Origin: DYMC01 sp035406705
GTDB lineage: Bacteria > Verrucomicrobiota > Lentisphaeria > Victivallales > GWF2-50-93
Reading direction: 5' to 3'
DNA: 64,000 nt
NCBI GenBank assembly: GCA_964426675.1
Contig: CAYRRM010000010.1
Location: 1 to 64,000 of the forward strand
Shown here: one piece after another, positions 45,447 to 54,685 of the stretch
How positions within the stretch are numbered: position 1 is the first letter of the stretch
Layout: each line of letters starts with the position of its first letter
Notes under the pieces: model-generated
Databases searched by the model: none
What the model saw: the letters and a program-made list of their open reading frames with translations, nothing else
What the model was told of the DNA's origin: nothing
Translations under genes and position numbers: made by a program

Positions 45447-46600
45447 TTTGTTATTTCCTGGAGTGCTGTTTTGTCACGTGGCAAATGTTCTAAAAGTAAC
45501 GTGTACTTTTTCCCAGGAGATAGAAACTTTTCCTCGGATTTTTTCATCAATTCATAAATGTACTTATCCTTATTAAAAATATCATTTATTGTTGTATTTT
45601 CCAAAAAAGCGCTGATTTTTTTAAAATCGCTCTGAAAACTTTTTAATTTACTATAGAATGTGTCAAATGAACTCCTTGAAAAATATGGTAGATACTTCTG
45701 CATATTATTGAATTTGGTTACTGCATCATTGATGGCATTTCTTTTTTCCTGAAATTCTAATTCTGAATTATCGTATTCTTTTTTCAAAATATCCAGGAGA
45801 AAATTAATAGTAGTCTGAACTTCTTCTTCACAATTTTTTGGTGGCATAGGGTAGAAATAATTTAAAGAACTATATTTTATTATCGTAAAGGTGCTGTCAG
45901 GGATACACTTTTTTTCAAGAATCTTATTGTCCTGAAGTGATGCATCGAGAACAATTTGTTGTGAGTATGATTTCAATTCATCAATGAAATTATTTCCAGT
46001 AGATGATTTTCCTATTGATGAAATTATGGACCAGGCTATTTCAGACTTGATATTGAGGATGAAATCCTCTTTTAATTTTTTATCATTTTTAAGGAGTGCT
46101 TCATAATTAAAGCTACAAGGATAAATGAGGAGAGCTCGTAGGTATGGATAGTAAGGCAGTGTTATGAAAGGTCGTTTCAACATTTTTTCAGATTTATAAA
46201 TGAAGGCAAAAGCTACCCAATCTGGAATAATCTCGTCTGACTTTTTGTCATGATCGGCAGATAAATCTAAATATTTTATTAGAAGTATTTTTGCGATTTT
46301 CAATAGGGAATTTTTGTCAAGAAATATTTCTTCTGGAGAAATAGTAATTTCTATATTTTGCCCCTGAAATAAAACCTGAATTTCTCCTTTTCTAAGCAGA
46401 TAAGATCGCTTTATAAATAGAAATCTTTTGTCAAACGGATTTTTTCTGAAATATTTTGCTATAACAGAATTAAGGGTGTCTATCTGAGATTTTATCAGAT
46501 CTTTATCATATTTGAAATCACCATTTGTGAGCTCAATGAAATCCCAAGCCTGAATTTGCAGTAAAAAGAACAAAAAAGGTAGGAAAAATGAAAAACGCAT
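45443..46600 (-). CDS. Exported protein of unknown function upstream of mreC
   Basis: 385 aa from the ATG at 46600; an in-frame TTG at 46612 exists but the ATG gives a clean signal peptide (FSFFLPFLFFLLQIQAW). The rest is rich in Lys/Phe/Tyr; PDWVAFAFIYKSEKML recalls the PxWlxeG strip of gluzincin-like peptidases but no HExxH is present. It overlaps mreC by 4 bases, so it is co-translated with the shape genes, and may be an envelope protein in the same process. Function unknown. Confidence 0.65.
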   Translation of the reverse strand: MRFSFFLPFLFFLLQIQAWDFIELTNGDFKYDKDLIKSQIDTLNSVIAKYFRKNPFDKRFLFIKRSYLLRKGEIQVLFQGQNIEITISPEEIFLDKNSLLKIAKILLIKYLDLSADHDKKSDEIIPDWVAFAFIYKSEKMLKRPFITLPYYPYLRALLIYPCSFNYEALLKNDKKLKEDFILNIKSEIAWSIISSIGKSSTGNNFIDELKSYSQQIVLDASLQDNKILEKKCIPDSTFTIIKYSSLNYFYPMPPKNCEEEVQTTINFLLDILKKEYDNSELEFQEKRNAINDAVTKFNNMQKYLPYFSRSSFDTFYSKLKSFQSDFKKISAFLENTTINDIFNKDKYIYELMKKSEEKFLSPGKKYTLLLEHLPRDKTALQEITK

Positions 46601-46824
46601 ATTTGAACACAATTTTCCTTTCCTGTAGATGTATTTTCTCTATTTGTTATTGTATATTCCTCTGAAAATATTATATATATTTTTTAATGACTTTGAAAAA
46701 TCACAGTGATTATTAAATTACAAATAGCATTACTATTTCTTAATCACAGATATACTCAGAAAATAACAAATATTTTTTTAGATAGTTGTTTTATTTTATA
46801 AGACTGCTACGGATTTTCTGCAAA

Positions 46825-47082
46825 TTAGAACCAACTTTTTTTGTTATTAATATATGTGTTTACGAATTCTTCATCTGTTTTCGTAAGATAGATTATTCCT
46901 TCTATAAGTCCGATTATTCCCATTATCCATGCTAAAAAACCACAACTTAACAGGCTTACAAGCAACATAATTAAACCTTCAGTCTTATATCCGAGAATAA
47001 ATTTGTGAATACCTAATGCTCCGATTAAAATCGCACAAATTCCTGCAGTTACCTTTTTTTCTGCGCCCTGAACTTCTGACAT
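46825..47082 (-). CDS. TM2-domain membrane protein
   Basis: 85 aa. TM2 domain: KKVTAGICAILIGALGIHKFILGYKTEG, with G-x-H-x-F-x-L-G, then a second helix (LIMLLVSLLSCGFLAWIMGIIGLIEGIIYL). Two membrane helices joined by a conserved loop. TM2 proteins are widespread and poorly understood. Divergent from the membrane protein gene that follows. Confidence 0.85.
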   Translation of the reverse strand: MSEVQGAEKKVTAGICAILIGALGIHKFILGYKTEGLIMLLVSLLSCGFLAWIMGIIGLIEGIIYLTKTDEEFVNTYINNKKSWF

Positions 47083-47187
47083 ATGGCACCTCCAATTTTT
47101 ATTATTTGTAATTTAAAACTGCAAACTATATATTGCAAATCTAAAAAAACACATTAACATTAATGATTATAAAAAAGGGGGCAAAAG

Positions 47188-47904
47188 ATGAATATAGATG
47201 TTGCAAAGGCGTTTTCGTTTGCAGTCGAAAGAGTAAAGGCTAATCCACTCTTTTACATCGTGGGCGGGTTGATACTTTTTGGAATAAATTTTATTGTTTC
47301 TCTTTTTGGGAATATTTTTAGTTTTATCCTGACATTTATAACTAATTTTGTTATAAGACTACTTAATTTACGTGGTGGAGTAGCGGAGGTAATTGCTAAT
47401 CTCTCAACTTCTCTTGCTGGAATGATTATAGGATTTCTACTTTCATTTATCGTTGCTCCTTTTTTCGTAGGTTATTTTAAGGGGATAAAGAAGGAATGTG
47501 GGGGAAAAAATGCCGACATAACGGATATTTTCTCATGTATGAATAATTTTATACCAATTATGTTAAATTATGCACTTACTGTCATTATTGTATCAGTTGG
47601 ATTTTTATTCTGTATTATTCCGTATTTTTTGCTTTTGCCTATGATTCCATTGACATTATTTTTCCTTGCTCAAGGTGAAACTGCTGGAATAGAATCAGTT
47701 AAAAAGAGTTTTGAAACACTGAAAACTAATCCCGTTTTGATTTTATGGACGCTTTTATTTATGATTTTTTCAGGACTTGGCATTTTATTATGTTGTGTTG
47801 GTGTATTTATAACCGGACCGATTGCCGCAATATCTATCTATCTTGTGATAGCTCAGGCGACTGGACTGGAGGAGTCAGAGCAAAATTCAGAATTAAGTAA
47901 GTAA
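47188..47904 (+). CDS. Multi-pass membrane protein of unknown function
   Basis: 238 aa with about five to six hydrophobic segments; RBS AAGGGGG before the ATG. The N-terminus AKAFSFAVERVKANPLFYIVGG and GESVKKSFE-like SVKKSFETLKTNP resemble the DUF975 / glycerophosphodiester phosphodiesterase membrane domain architecture, common in families of unknown role. No catalytic part. Precedes nadA by 28 bases, so the two are probably on one transcript. Confidence 0.7.
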   Translation: MNIDVAKAFSFAVERVKANPLFYIVGGLILFGINFIVSLFGNIFSFILTFITNFVIRLLNLRGGVAEVIANLSTSLAGMIIGFLLSFIVAPFFVGYFKGIKKECGGKNADITDIFSCMNNFIPIMLNYALTVIIVSVGFLFCIIPYFLLLPMIPLTLFFLAQGETAGIESVKKSFETLKTNPVLILWTLLFMIFSGLGILLCCVGVFITGPIAAISIYLVIAQATGLEESEQNSELSK

Positions 47905-47932
47905 TGAAAATCTAAGGAAATATTTTACTCTG

Positions 47933-48853
47933 ATGGAATCTCTGAAAGAAAGTATTAATAAACTTCGCAAAGAAAAAGATGCATTGATTTTGGCTCATAA
48001 TTATCAACTTGGAGAAATACAGGATATTGCTGATTTTACAGGTGATTCTCTTGAGCTCAGTTTTAAAGCGGCCCAATGCAAAAAAGAATTGATAGTTTTC
48101 TGCGGAGTCACGTTTATGGCGGAAACAGCTTCCATACTTGCCAATGATAAAATTGTTCTCTTGCCTGTTTTAGAGGCAGGTTGCCCAATGGCAGATATGG
48201 CTGATGTGGGGAAATTGCGAAAGTTAAAAGCGGAACATCCAAACGCAATTGTGGTGACTTACGTAAATAGTTCAGCTGAGGTGAAAGCCGAAAGTGATAT
48301 TTGTGTAACATCAGCGAATGCCATAAAAATAATTTCTTCACTTCCACTGGATAGAGAGATCATTTTTGTTCCGGACCAGAACTTAGGAAATTATTGCTCA
48401 AAGAAAACGGGGAGAAAAATTATATTGTGGAATGGGTTCTGCCCGACTCATATGAGAATATCGCCAGAATATATAATAAAGAGAAAAGAGGAATTTCCGG
48501 ATGCAAAAGTTATAGTTCATCCTGAATGCCCTATAGATGTAATAGCACTGGCTGATGAAGTTTTAAGCACAGGTGGAATGATAAAATATGCGAAGACTAC
48601 TGATGCTAAAAAGATAATTGTTGCAACAGAACTGGGGTTAATTTATCGTCTTGAGAAGGAAAATCCTGAAAAACAGTTTATCCCTGTTTCTGAACAGGCA
48701 GTCTGCCCAAATATGAAATTGACGCGTTTGGAGGACGTCCTTGATGCATTAAAAAATTTGAAATACCCTGTAAAAGTTCCTTCTGAAATAGCCAAAAAAG
48801 CTCGTGTTCCAATAGAAAAAATGCTTGAAATGTCTTCAACCCAAAATAAGTAA
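47933..48853 (+). CDS. nadA: Quinolinate synthase NadA
   Basis: 306 aa. Condenses iminoaspartate and dihydroxyacetone phosphate to quinolinate. Begins ALILAHNYQLGEIQDIADFTGDSL, the NadA signature; the three [4Fe-4S] cysteines are in VFCGVTFMAET, NGFCPTHMR and QAVCPNMK; the HPECP motif is present. nadB and nadC are not in the window. Confidence 0.97.
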   Translation: MESLKESINKLRKEKDALILAHNYQLGEIQDIADFTGDSLELSFKAAQCKKELIVFCGVTFMAETASILANDKIVLLPVLEAGCPMADMADVGKLRKLKAEHPNAIVVTYVNSSAEVKAESDICVTSANAIKIISSLPLDREIIFVPDQNLGNYCSKKTGRKIILWNGFCPTHMRISPEYIIKRKEEFPDAKVIVHPECPIDVIALADEVLSTGGMIKYAKTTDAKKIIVATELGLIYRLEKENPEKQFIPVSEQAVCPNMKLTRLEDVLDALKNLKYPVKVPSEIAKKARVPIEKMLEMSSTQNK

Positions 48854-48868
48854 AAGGGAGTAGTAAAT

Positions 48869-49567
48869 ATGTATCAAGAAAAAATAATTGCTTTTAATTC
48901 GAAGTCAATTGCTTTGACAAAAAGTCTTTTTACACGCGTTTATGCGTGGATGTTTGCTGGGCTTTTAATGTCTGCACTGATGGCTTTTTTTGTTTCCACA
49001 CAACCCGCTCTTGTAAAGTTATTTCTGCAGAATAAATTTATGTTTTTTGGACTTATTATAGGAGAATTTTTGCTTGTTATTTTAATCTCTGGAATGATAA
49101 ACCGTATAAGTTCTGCTACGGCTGGAGCATTTTTTGCGGCATATAGTCTTATGAATGGAATTACGCTGTCTGTAATCTTTTTGATTTATCAAATTGGTAC
49201 TATTTCTCTTGCATTTGGCATAACGGCAGTAACATTTGGTCTTATGAGTCTGATAGGGTATTTCACAAAAGCTGATTTATCAAAATTGGGTTCTATATTA
49301 TTTATGGGCCTGGTTGGTATAATCCTTGCTTCGATAGTGAATATATTTCTGAAGAGCAATTTTTTTGATTGGATAATTTCAATGTTTGGAGTTTTAATTT
49401 TTGTTGGGCTTACTGCATATGACACAAATAAAATTAAAATGATGCTTAATCGTGCTGATAGCGATGAGACAATAGCGAAAATCGCAGTTCTCGGCGCGTT
49501 AAGTCTCTACCTTGATTTTATTAATCTCTTTTTATTCATATTAAGACTTATTGGACGCAGGCGTTAA
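48869..49567 (+). CDS. Bax inhibitor-1/YccA family membrane protein
   Basis: 232 aa, seven membrane helices. Motifs TRVYAWMFAGLL, YSLMNGITLSVIFLIY and VGLTAYDTNKIKMM, plus LYLDFINLFLFILRL at the end, are the YccA/YbhL (BI-1) pattern. Inner membrane; possible cation leak or FtsH-interacting role as in E. coli YccA. Strong RBS AAAAGGGAG. 15 bases after nadA. A palindrome encodes AKIA. Confidence 0.92.
   Translation: MYQEKIIAFNSKSIALTKSLFTRVYAWMFAGLLMSALMAFFVSTQPALVKLFLQNKFMFFGLIIGEFLLVILISGMINRISSATAGAFFAAYSLMNGITLSVIFLIYQIGTISLAFGITAVTFGLMSLIGYFTKADLSKLGSILFMGLVGIILASIVNIFLKSNFFDWIISMFGVLIFVGLTAYDTNKIKMMLNRADSDETIAKIAVLGALSLYLDFINLFLFILRLIGRRR
49475..49485. repeat. Dispersed palindrome copy 13 (in BI-1 gene)
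   Basis: Core GCGA-AAA-TCGC; encodes Ala-Lys-Ile-Ala. Confidence 0.8.
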
Positions 49568-49596
49568 ACCTTAAAAGTATTAAAATTACTTCAATT

Positions 49597-49881
49597 ATGT
49601 CAGTTAGCACTTTCTTAAAGTCTTTTTTTTCTATCAAAAAAAAGGCATCAGACTTTATAAGTTATCGTGTAAAATGTGGAAAATGCGGGGAAATTGTAGA
49701 TGTGAAAGTTTTTCCAGACAGAGACTTAAATCCAACATATGAAGATGAAGGTCCTTCTTATACGTTACGCAAAGAGATTATGGATTCAAAATGTTTTAGG
49801 ATTATGGTGTTAACTGCTGAATTTGATTCTTCTCGCAGGGAGTTGAACAAAGATATATCTGGTGGAGAATTTGTTAATTAA
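49597..49881 (+). CDS. Small CxxC protein of unknown function
   Basis: 94 aa. A VKCGKCGEIVDVKV segment gives one CxxC knuckle, with another Cys at SKCFRIM; one half of a zinc ribbon. Rest is charged: DLNPTYEDEGPSYTLRKEIMD. Located 29 bases after the BI-1 gene on the same strand, 108 bases before metG. Possibly a small metal- or RNA-binding protein; not recognised. Confidence 0.65.
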   Translation: MSVSTFLKSFFSIKKKASDFISYRVKCGKCGEIVDVKVFPDRDLNPTYEDEGPSYTLRKEIMDSKCFRIMVLTAEFDSSRRELNKDISGGEFVN

Positions 49882-49989
49882 GTGGAGTTTTACATCACGT
49901 CATATTTTTTTATATATGTTTCATAATTTTTGTATGGATAAAAAGTGATTCCAGGTTATATTAATGCCCTAAAAGAGTTATTAAATTAA

Positions 49990-51921
49990 ATGAAAAAATT
50001 TTATATCACAACTCCTATATATTATGTAAATGATAAGCCGCACATTGGCCATTCTTATACAACGATTCTCGCTGATGTTCTTGCAAGATATCATAGACTT
50101 TTTGGGGATGAAGTTTTTTTTCTTACTGGTACTGATGAACACGGTCAAAAAGTTCAAAAAGCGGCAGAACAAAATAAAATTACACCTCAAGACCAATGTA
50201 ACTTAACTGTTCCACGATATCTTGAATTATGGAAAAAACTTGAGATAACAAATGACGATTTCATACGTACTACTGAAGACCGACATAAAAATGTTGTTCG
50301 GGAAATATTATCAGACCTATATAAAAAAGATCTAATTTACAGGGCAGACTATAAAGGTTGGTATTGTGTGCCATGTGAGAGGTTTTTTACTGATAAAGAT
50401 CTTGATGAAAGAAAATTATGTCCTGAATGTGGTAGACCAACGGAGGAATTAGTTGAAAGTAATTACTTTTTTAAAATGGGACAATATCAGGATTGGCTTA
50501 TTGATTATATAAACAAACATCCCAAATTTATTCAGCCGGATTTCAGAAGAAATGAAACACTTGGTTTTTTGAAGAAAAAACTTGACGATCTTTGCATTTC
50601 ACGACCAAAAAAGAGATTGTCCTGGGGAATAGAACTACCTTTTGATAAAGAATATGTTTGTTATGTCTGGTTTGATGCTTTAATTAATTATATTTCTGCT
50701 ATTGGATATAAAACTGATTCTGCAAAATTCTCAAAGTGGTGGCCAGCAAATTACCATCTGATAGGTAAAGATATTTTAACCACTCATACCGTATATTGGC
50801 CTATAATGTTGAAGGCTATAGGACTTGAGTTGCCCGAAACTATTTTTGCTCACGGTTGGTGGTTGTCAGGCCTTGATAAGATGAGTAAGTCGCTTGGAAA
50901 TGTTGTAAATCCAATGGATATGATTGATAAATATGGTGTTGATGCGTTTCGTTACTTCTTGATGGCGGAAATGGTTCTTGGAAATGATGCGTCATTTACT
51001 GAAGATTCATTTATTAACAGGTATAATAGTGAACTTGCAAATGATCTTGGCAATCTCCTGAGTCGAATAATAAAAATGATAGTCAAAAATAGGAATTCCA
51101 CCATCCCTCATCCTGATAGCATGCAACCCGAAGATGAGGATATTAAAAGGAAATCTCTGGATACTGTTTTGCAGGTTGTCAAATCGATAGAAGAAATGAA
51201 AATTGATAAGGGATTATCCATAATTTTTACAACAGTAAGAAGTTTGAATAAGTATTTTGAACAGTCTGCACCATGGAAGTTAATAAAAGAAGGAAATGAA
51301 AAACGACTTAATACTGTTTTATACTGTTCTGCTGAAGCGCTCAGAATTACATCAGGGTTGTTATATCCTGTAATGCCAGGAAAAATTTCTATGCTTCGTA
51401 AAGCAATTGGTTTTTCACAAAAAGAAAATCCTACTATGGAGTCGCTTTCAAATTGGGGAGGGCTAAAACCAGGAATGAGAGTTCAAGATATTAATTCCCT
51501 CTTTCCAAGAGCTGAATTAAAAACTGAGCAAGCTGATAAATTTCAAACAAAAAATTCATCTTCGGGAGTTAAGATTATACAAGAAAAATCCGAAGATCTA
51601 ATTACAATAGAGGAATTTTCCAGGATAAAACTTAAAACAGCTAAAGTGCTCTCTGCAGAAAAAATAGAAGGTGCGGATAAATTATTAAAGCTTCAAGTTG
51701 ATCTTGGAGAAACAAAAAGACAAATAGTAGCTGGTATTGCCAAGTTCTATAAACCCGAGGAATTGATAGGAAAGAATATTGTAATTGTGGCAAATCTCAA
51801 ACCTGCAAAAATAAGAGGCATAGAATCAAATGGAATGCTTCTTGCAGCAAAAACTGAAGGTTACTTAAAGTTATTAATCGTAGATGATGAAAGTTTTCCT
51901 GCCGGAGCAAATATAGGTTGA
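49990..51921 (+). CDS. metG: Methionine--tRNA ligase MetG
   Basis: 643 aa. HIGH motif PHIGHSYT, zinc knuckle CVPC...CPEC (two CxxC pairs, one-knuckle type), KMSKS signature DKMSKSLGN, then the anticodon-binding helices (residues about 380-500) and a C-terminal tRNA-binding OB domain (from RIKLKTAKVLSAEKI to the end, EMAPII-like). Charges initiator and elongator tRNA-Met. Confidence 0.98.
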   Translation: MKKFYITTPIYYVNDKPHIGHSYTTILADVLARYHRLFGDEVFFLTGTDEHGQKVQKAAEQNKITPQDQCNLTVPRYLELWKKLEITNDDFIRTTEDRHKNVVREILSDLYKKDLIYRADYKGWYCVPCERFFTDKDLDERKLCPECGRPTEELVESNYFFKMGQYQDWLIDYINKHPKFIQPDFRRNETLGFLKKKLDDLCISRPKKRLSWGIELPFDKEYVCYVWFDALINYISAIGYKTDSAKFSKWWPANYHLIGKDILTTHTVYWPIMLKAIGLELPETIFAHGWWLSGLDKMSKSLGNVVNPMDMIDKYGVDAFRYFLMAEMVLGNDASFTEDSFINRYNSELANDLGNLLSRIIKMIVKNRNSTIPHPDSMQPEDEDIKRKSLDTVLQVVKSIEEMKIDKGLSIIFTTVRSLNKYFEQSAPWKLIKEGNEKRLNTVLYCSAEALRITSGLLYPVMPGKISMLRKAIGFSQKENPTMESLSNWGGLKPGMRVQDINSLFPRAELKTEQADKFQTKNSSSGVKIIQEKSEDLITIEEFSRIKLKTAKVLSAEKIEGADKLLKLQVDLGETKRQIVAGIAKFYKPEELIGKNIVIVANLKPAKIRGIESNGMLLAAKTEGYLKLLIVDDESFPAGANIG

Positions 51922-51984
51922 ATTAATAAATATATGCTATAATTTAAGCTATAATAATTTAAGAAAATAAAAGGATAATAACTC

Positions 51985-53073
51985 ATGTATCCTTATAGAG
52001 GAAAAATAAGTTCCCAGTTCTTTCTCTTCCCTTTGATGCTTATATCTTTATTTTATGTTTTTTCCGATGACAATGACAGAATTTCTGAAGACAGATCAAA
52101 AAAGAAAAATAACGTTGTAATAAAATATGAACCTTCAGAGGAATTAATTACCGAAAAAATCCTGTATGAAACTCTTGAATATAATATAGTAAAAGAACAC
52201 TGCGAAAAATTGCTTTCTCCTAATGGTTATATACTAAACCTTCCCGAAAGAAAGATCCTCATAGTGCATGATACGGCTGCGAAAATCGCAAAAATAAAGG
52301 AATTAATAAAGGCAGTTGATATGCCTGCAGTGAATATAAGGATAGATATAATTTCAACTTACAGTGGGGATGCACCTAACAATCGTTTCTCCACAGATAT
52401 AAAATACAATATGCCAGGAAATGATGGGAAAATTATTATAAAAAATGGAAAAATTCAGAAACCTGATAGTATAACGATTGATCTTGTAAAAGGTAATCAG
52501 AAGACTAATAGAAATAATAGTTCGTGGTTAGTTACTCAAAGTGGAAAACCTGCGAGTATATTCGTTGGAAAAGAGATTATTGACCCCAGTTGGCTTGCCA
52601 ATTACAAGCTCATTCCTACGGTAATAGTTGCTGGAGGCGGTACAGTAGTAAAAATTCCAGGTTCTAATCCTGATTTTGTTTGGAGAAATGTTGGAAGCAC
52701 TTTAAAGATTTTACCAACATTAAGAGATGACGGAATGATAGAAGTAGAAGTTTATCCAGAAATAAGTTATATAGACGGAGAAGGTAAGAAACAAGCTGTA
52801 AAAGTAGAGTCTGTTTCTACAAAATTAACAGTTGCCGAAGGGCAATTAATTCCCCTTGGTGGAGTAATTGATACACATCGTGAATTTTATTCTAATCTTT
52901 TTGGACCTGATTTCAGAGCTACTGGTGGAGGGGGAATTCTGGATATGAAGTTAAAGGCTACTGTTTTACGTTTACCAAAAACGGATAATGATAAAATTCC
53001 GAAAACTAATATCAACCTGAATAGTTTGAATGCTATAGACAGAGGCGAAAATCCAAATAATTGGAGACGATGA
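51985..53073 (+). CDS. Short secretin-like exported protein
   Basis: 362 aa. Signal-like N-terminus (SSQFFLFPLMLISLFYVFSDD). Residues about 55-120 resemble a secretin/STN N-domain (LNLPERKILIVHDTAAKIAKIKELIKAVD); residues about 230-345 match the bacterial secretin core (GSTLKILPTLRDDGMIEVEVYPEIS, AEGQLIPLGGVID). Too short for a full GspD/PilQ channel; may be a single-domain secretin or a relic. Overlaps the NAD kinase-like gene at its end. AKIA here is encoded by a palindrome copy. Confidence 0.75.
   Translation: MYPYRGKISSQFFLFPLMLISLFYVFSDDNDRISEDRSKKKNNVVIKYEPSEELITEKILYETLEYNIVKEHCEKLLSPNGYILNLPERKILIVHDTAAKIAKIKELIKAVDMPAVNIRIDIISTYSGDAPNNRFSTDIKYNMPGNDGKIIIKNGKIQKPDSITIDLVKGNQKTNRNNSSWLVTQSGKPASIFVGKEIIDPSWLANYKLIPTVIVAGGGTVVKIPGSNPDFVWRNVGSTLKILPTLRDDGMIEVEVYPEISYIDGEGKKQAVKVESVSTKLTVAEGQLIPLGGVIDTHREFYSNLFGPDFRATGGGGILDMKLKATVLRLPKTDNDKIPKTNINLNSLNAIDRGENPNNWRR
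52278..52291. repeat. Dispersed palindrome copy 14 (in secretin-like gene)
   Basis: TGCGA-AAA-TCGCAA; encodes Ala-Lys-Ile-Ala. Confidence 0.85.
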
Positions 53074-53813
53074 TGAAAGCTCAACGAATCAAAATAGTAT
53101 TACGTGGAAGGAATCTTGAAGATATTTTGCCGTTTTTGTCTACTGATGCTATTGAACTTGTTGATGAAAATCCTGATATCGTAGTTACCCATGGTGGTGA
53201 TGGCGTATTACTTGGTTCGGAAAGAGAATTTCCAGGTATTCCAAAATTTCCAGTGAGGGATATAAGGACGGCTCCTCTGTGCGAAGAGCATTCTGGCTAT
53301 GATAAACTGATAAAGCTTTTAATTGAAGATAAATTAAAAAAAACAACTTTGATAAAAATAGAAGCGAGAACTAAAAATAAAAAACTTAAAGCAGTTAATG
53401 ATATATTTGTTCACAATTTAGATCCAGTTAGTGCTATAAGATATAAAGTATGGATTGATGGAAGATCTTATGGTGAAGAAATTGTTGGTGATGGTGTTGG
53501 AGTTGCAACTGTGCACGGTAGTACCGCATACTACAGAAGTATTACACATAGTATTTTTAGAGTAGGTATAGGACTCGCATTCAGCAATAGCACAGAACTT
53601 GTAAATCACCTCGTTTTACCAGAAAGCTCATTTATAAGAATTCAAATTACACGAGGGCCGGCTATACTTGTTTCCGATAATAATCCAGAGAAAATAGAAC
53701 TTACAAAAGATGATATTGTAGAGATTTCAAAAATATCCGAAGTAATGACCGTTTATGGACATGAAATATTTATGTGTCCAAGATGCAGGAAATTACGCCA
53801 TCCGCGCGACTGA
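53073..53813 (+). CDS. NAD kinase family protein
   Basis: 246 aa from the second of two adjacent ATGs (53070, 53073); GGAG sits 6 bases before 53073. The NAD kinase motifs are present: VTHGGDGVLLG (GGDG), AVNDIFVHN (N-D/E) and the conserved DGVGVATVHGSTAYYR (D-G-x3-T-x2-GSTAY). Shorter than classical NadK (about 290 aa) with an unusual tail CPRCRKLRHPRD carrying one CxxC. Phosphorylates NAD to NADP; could be a divergent paralogue. Confidence 0.88.
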   Translation: MKAQRIKIVLRGRNLEDILPFLSTDAIELVDENPDIVVTHGGDGVLLGSEREFPGIPKFPVRDIRTAPLCEEHSGYDKLIKLLIEDKLKKTTLIKIEARTKNKKLKAVNDIFVHNLDPVSAIRYKVWIDGRSYGEEIVGDGVGVATVHGSTAYYRSITHSIFRVGIGLAFSNSTELVNHLVLPESSFIRIQITRGPAILVSDNNPEKIELTKDDIVEISKISEVMTVYGHEIFMCPRCRKLRHPRD

Positions 53814-53881
53814 GCATCCCTCAAATTGTTCTTTTTTTTCGTATAAAAATCACTAATATTTTGTTTTAAAAAAAGGAGATT

Positions 53882-54685
53882 ATGAATGTTGCAGTAATGA
53901 TAAAGCAGGTTCCAGAGACGAAATCCGTAAAAATGGATGAAAAAACTGGTACAGTTATAAGAGAAGGAGTAGAGTCAATAATCAATCCTCTTGACTTATA
54001 TGCAATTGAGCTTGCAATCAGAATAAAAGAAAGTTATCCAAATATCCACCTTACAGGAATATCTATGGGACCTCCGAAGGCAATAAACGCTCTCAGAGAA
54101 GCTATTGCAATGGGAATAGACGATGCTATACTTTTATCTGATAAGTTACTTGCTGGTTCTGATACCTGGTCAACAGCCTATGCATTGGCAAAATGCTTGG
54201 AAAAAGAGGCTAATTTTTCTCTTATAATATGTGGAGAGAGAGCTACAGATGGTGATACTGGACAGGTTGGCCCTGAAATAGCATCTTATCTAAATATACC
54301 AGTAGTAAGTTATGTAAATAAATTTGAAGAAATTAGCGAAAATCGCATTTTTCTTCATCGACAGGTAGAAGATGGTTCAGAAATTCTATCTTCCTCTCTT
54401 CCGTGTCTCATCACTGTCGTTAAAGAAGTAAGTGAACCACGTTTACCAACTTTCAGAGGGAAGTTAAAGGCAAAAAATGCAGATATTCGTATATGGAAAA
54501 TATCTGATCTGGAAATAGAAAAAGAGAAAATCGGTTTGGATGGTTCTCCAACACGTGTAGCAAAAATTTTCCACCCTAAAATTACGAGGGAGTGCGATTT
54601 GCACTTTGCAAAAGATCCACAAAAAATTCCATATGCAGTAGAAAAATTACTTGAATTCATAAAAAAGAGAGCTTGCTGTGAATAA
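53882..54685 (+). CDS. etfB: Electron transfer flavoprotein beta subunit
   Basis: 267 aa. N-terminus VAVMIKQVPETKSVKMDEKTG and the signature GERATDGDTGQVGPEIASYL (AMP/FAD-binding loop) identify EtfB; VEDGSEILSSSLPCLITVVKE is the usual middle. Carries electrons between acyl-CoA dehydrogenases and quinone or ferredoxin, or bifurcates. RBS AAGGAG. Overlaps etfA by 8 bases. Confidence 0.95.
   Translation: MNVAVMIKQVPETKSVKMDEKTGTVIREGVESIINPLDLYAIELAIRIKESYPNIHLTGISMGPPKAINALREAIAMGIDDAILLSDKLLAGSDTWSTAYALAKCLEKEANFSLIICGERATDGDTGQVGPEIASYLNIPVVSYVNKFEEISENRIFLHRQVEDGSEILSSSLPCLITVVKEVSEPRLPTFRGKLKAKNADIRIWKISDLEIEKEKIGLDGSPTRVAKIFHPKITRECDLHFAKDPQKIPYAVEKLLEFIKKRACCE
54336..54346. repeat. Dispersed palindrome copy 15 (in etfB)
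   Basis: Core GCGA-AAA-TCGC in another phase; encodes Ser-Glu-Asn-Arg. Confidence 0.8.
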
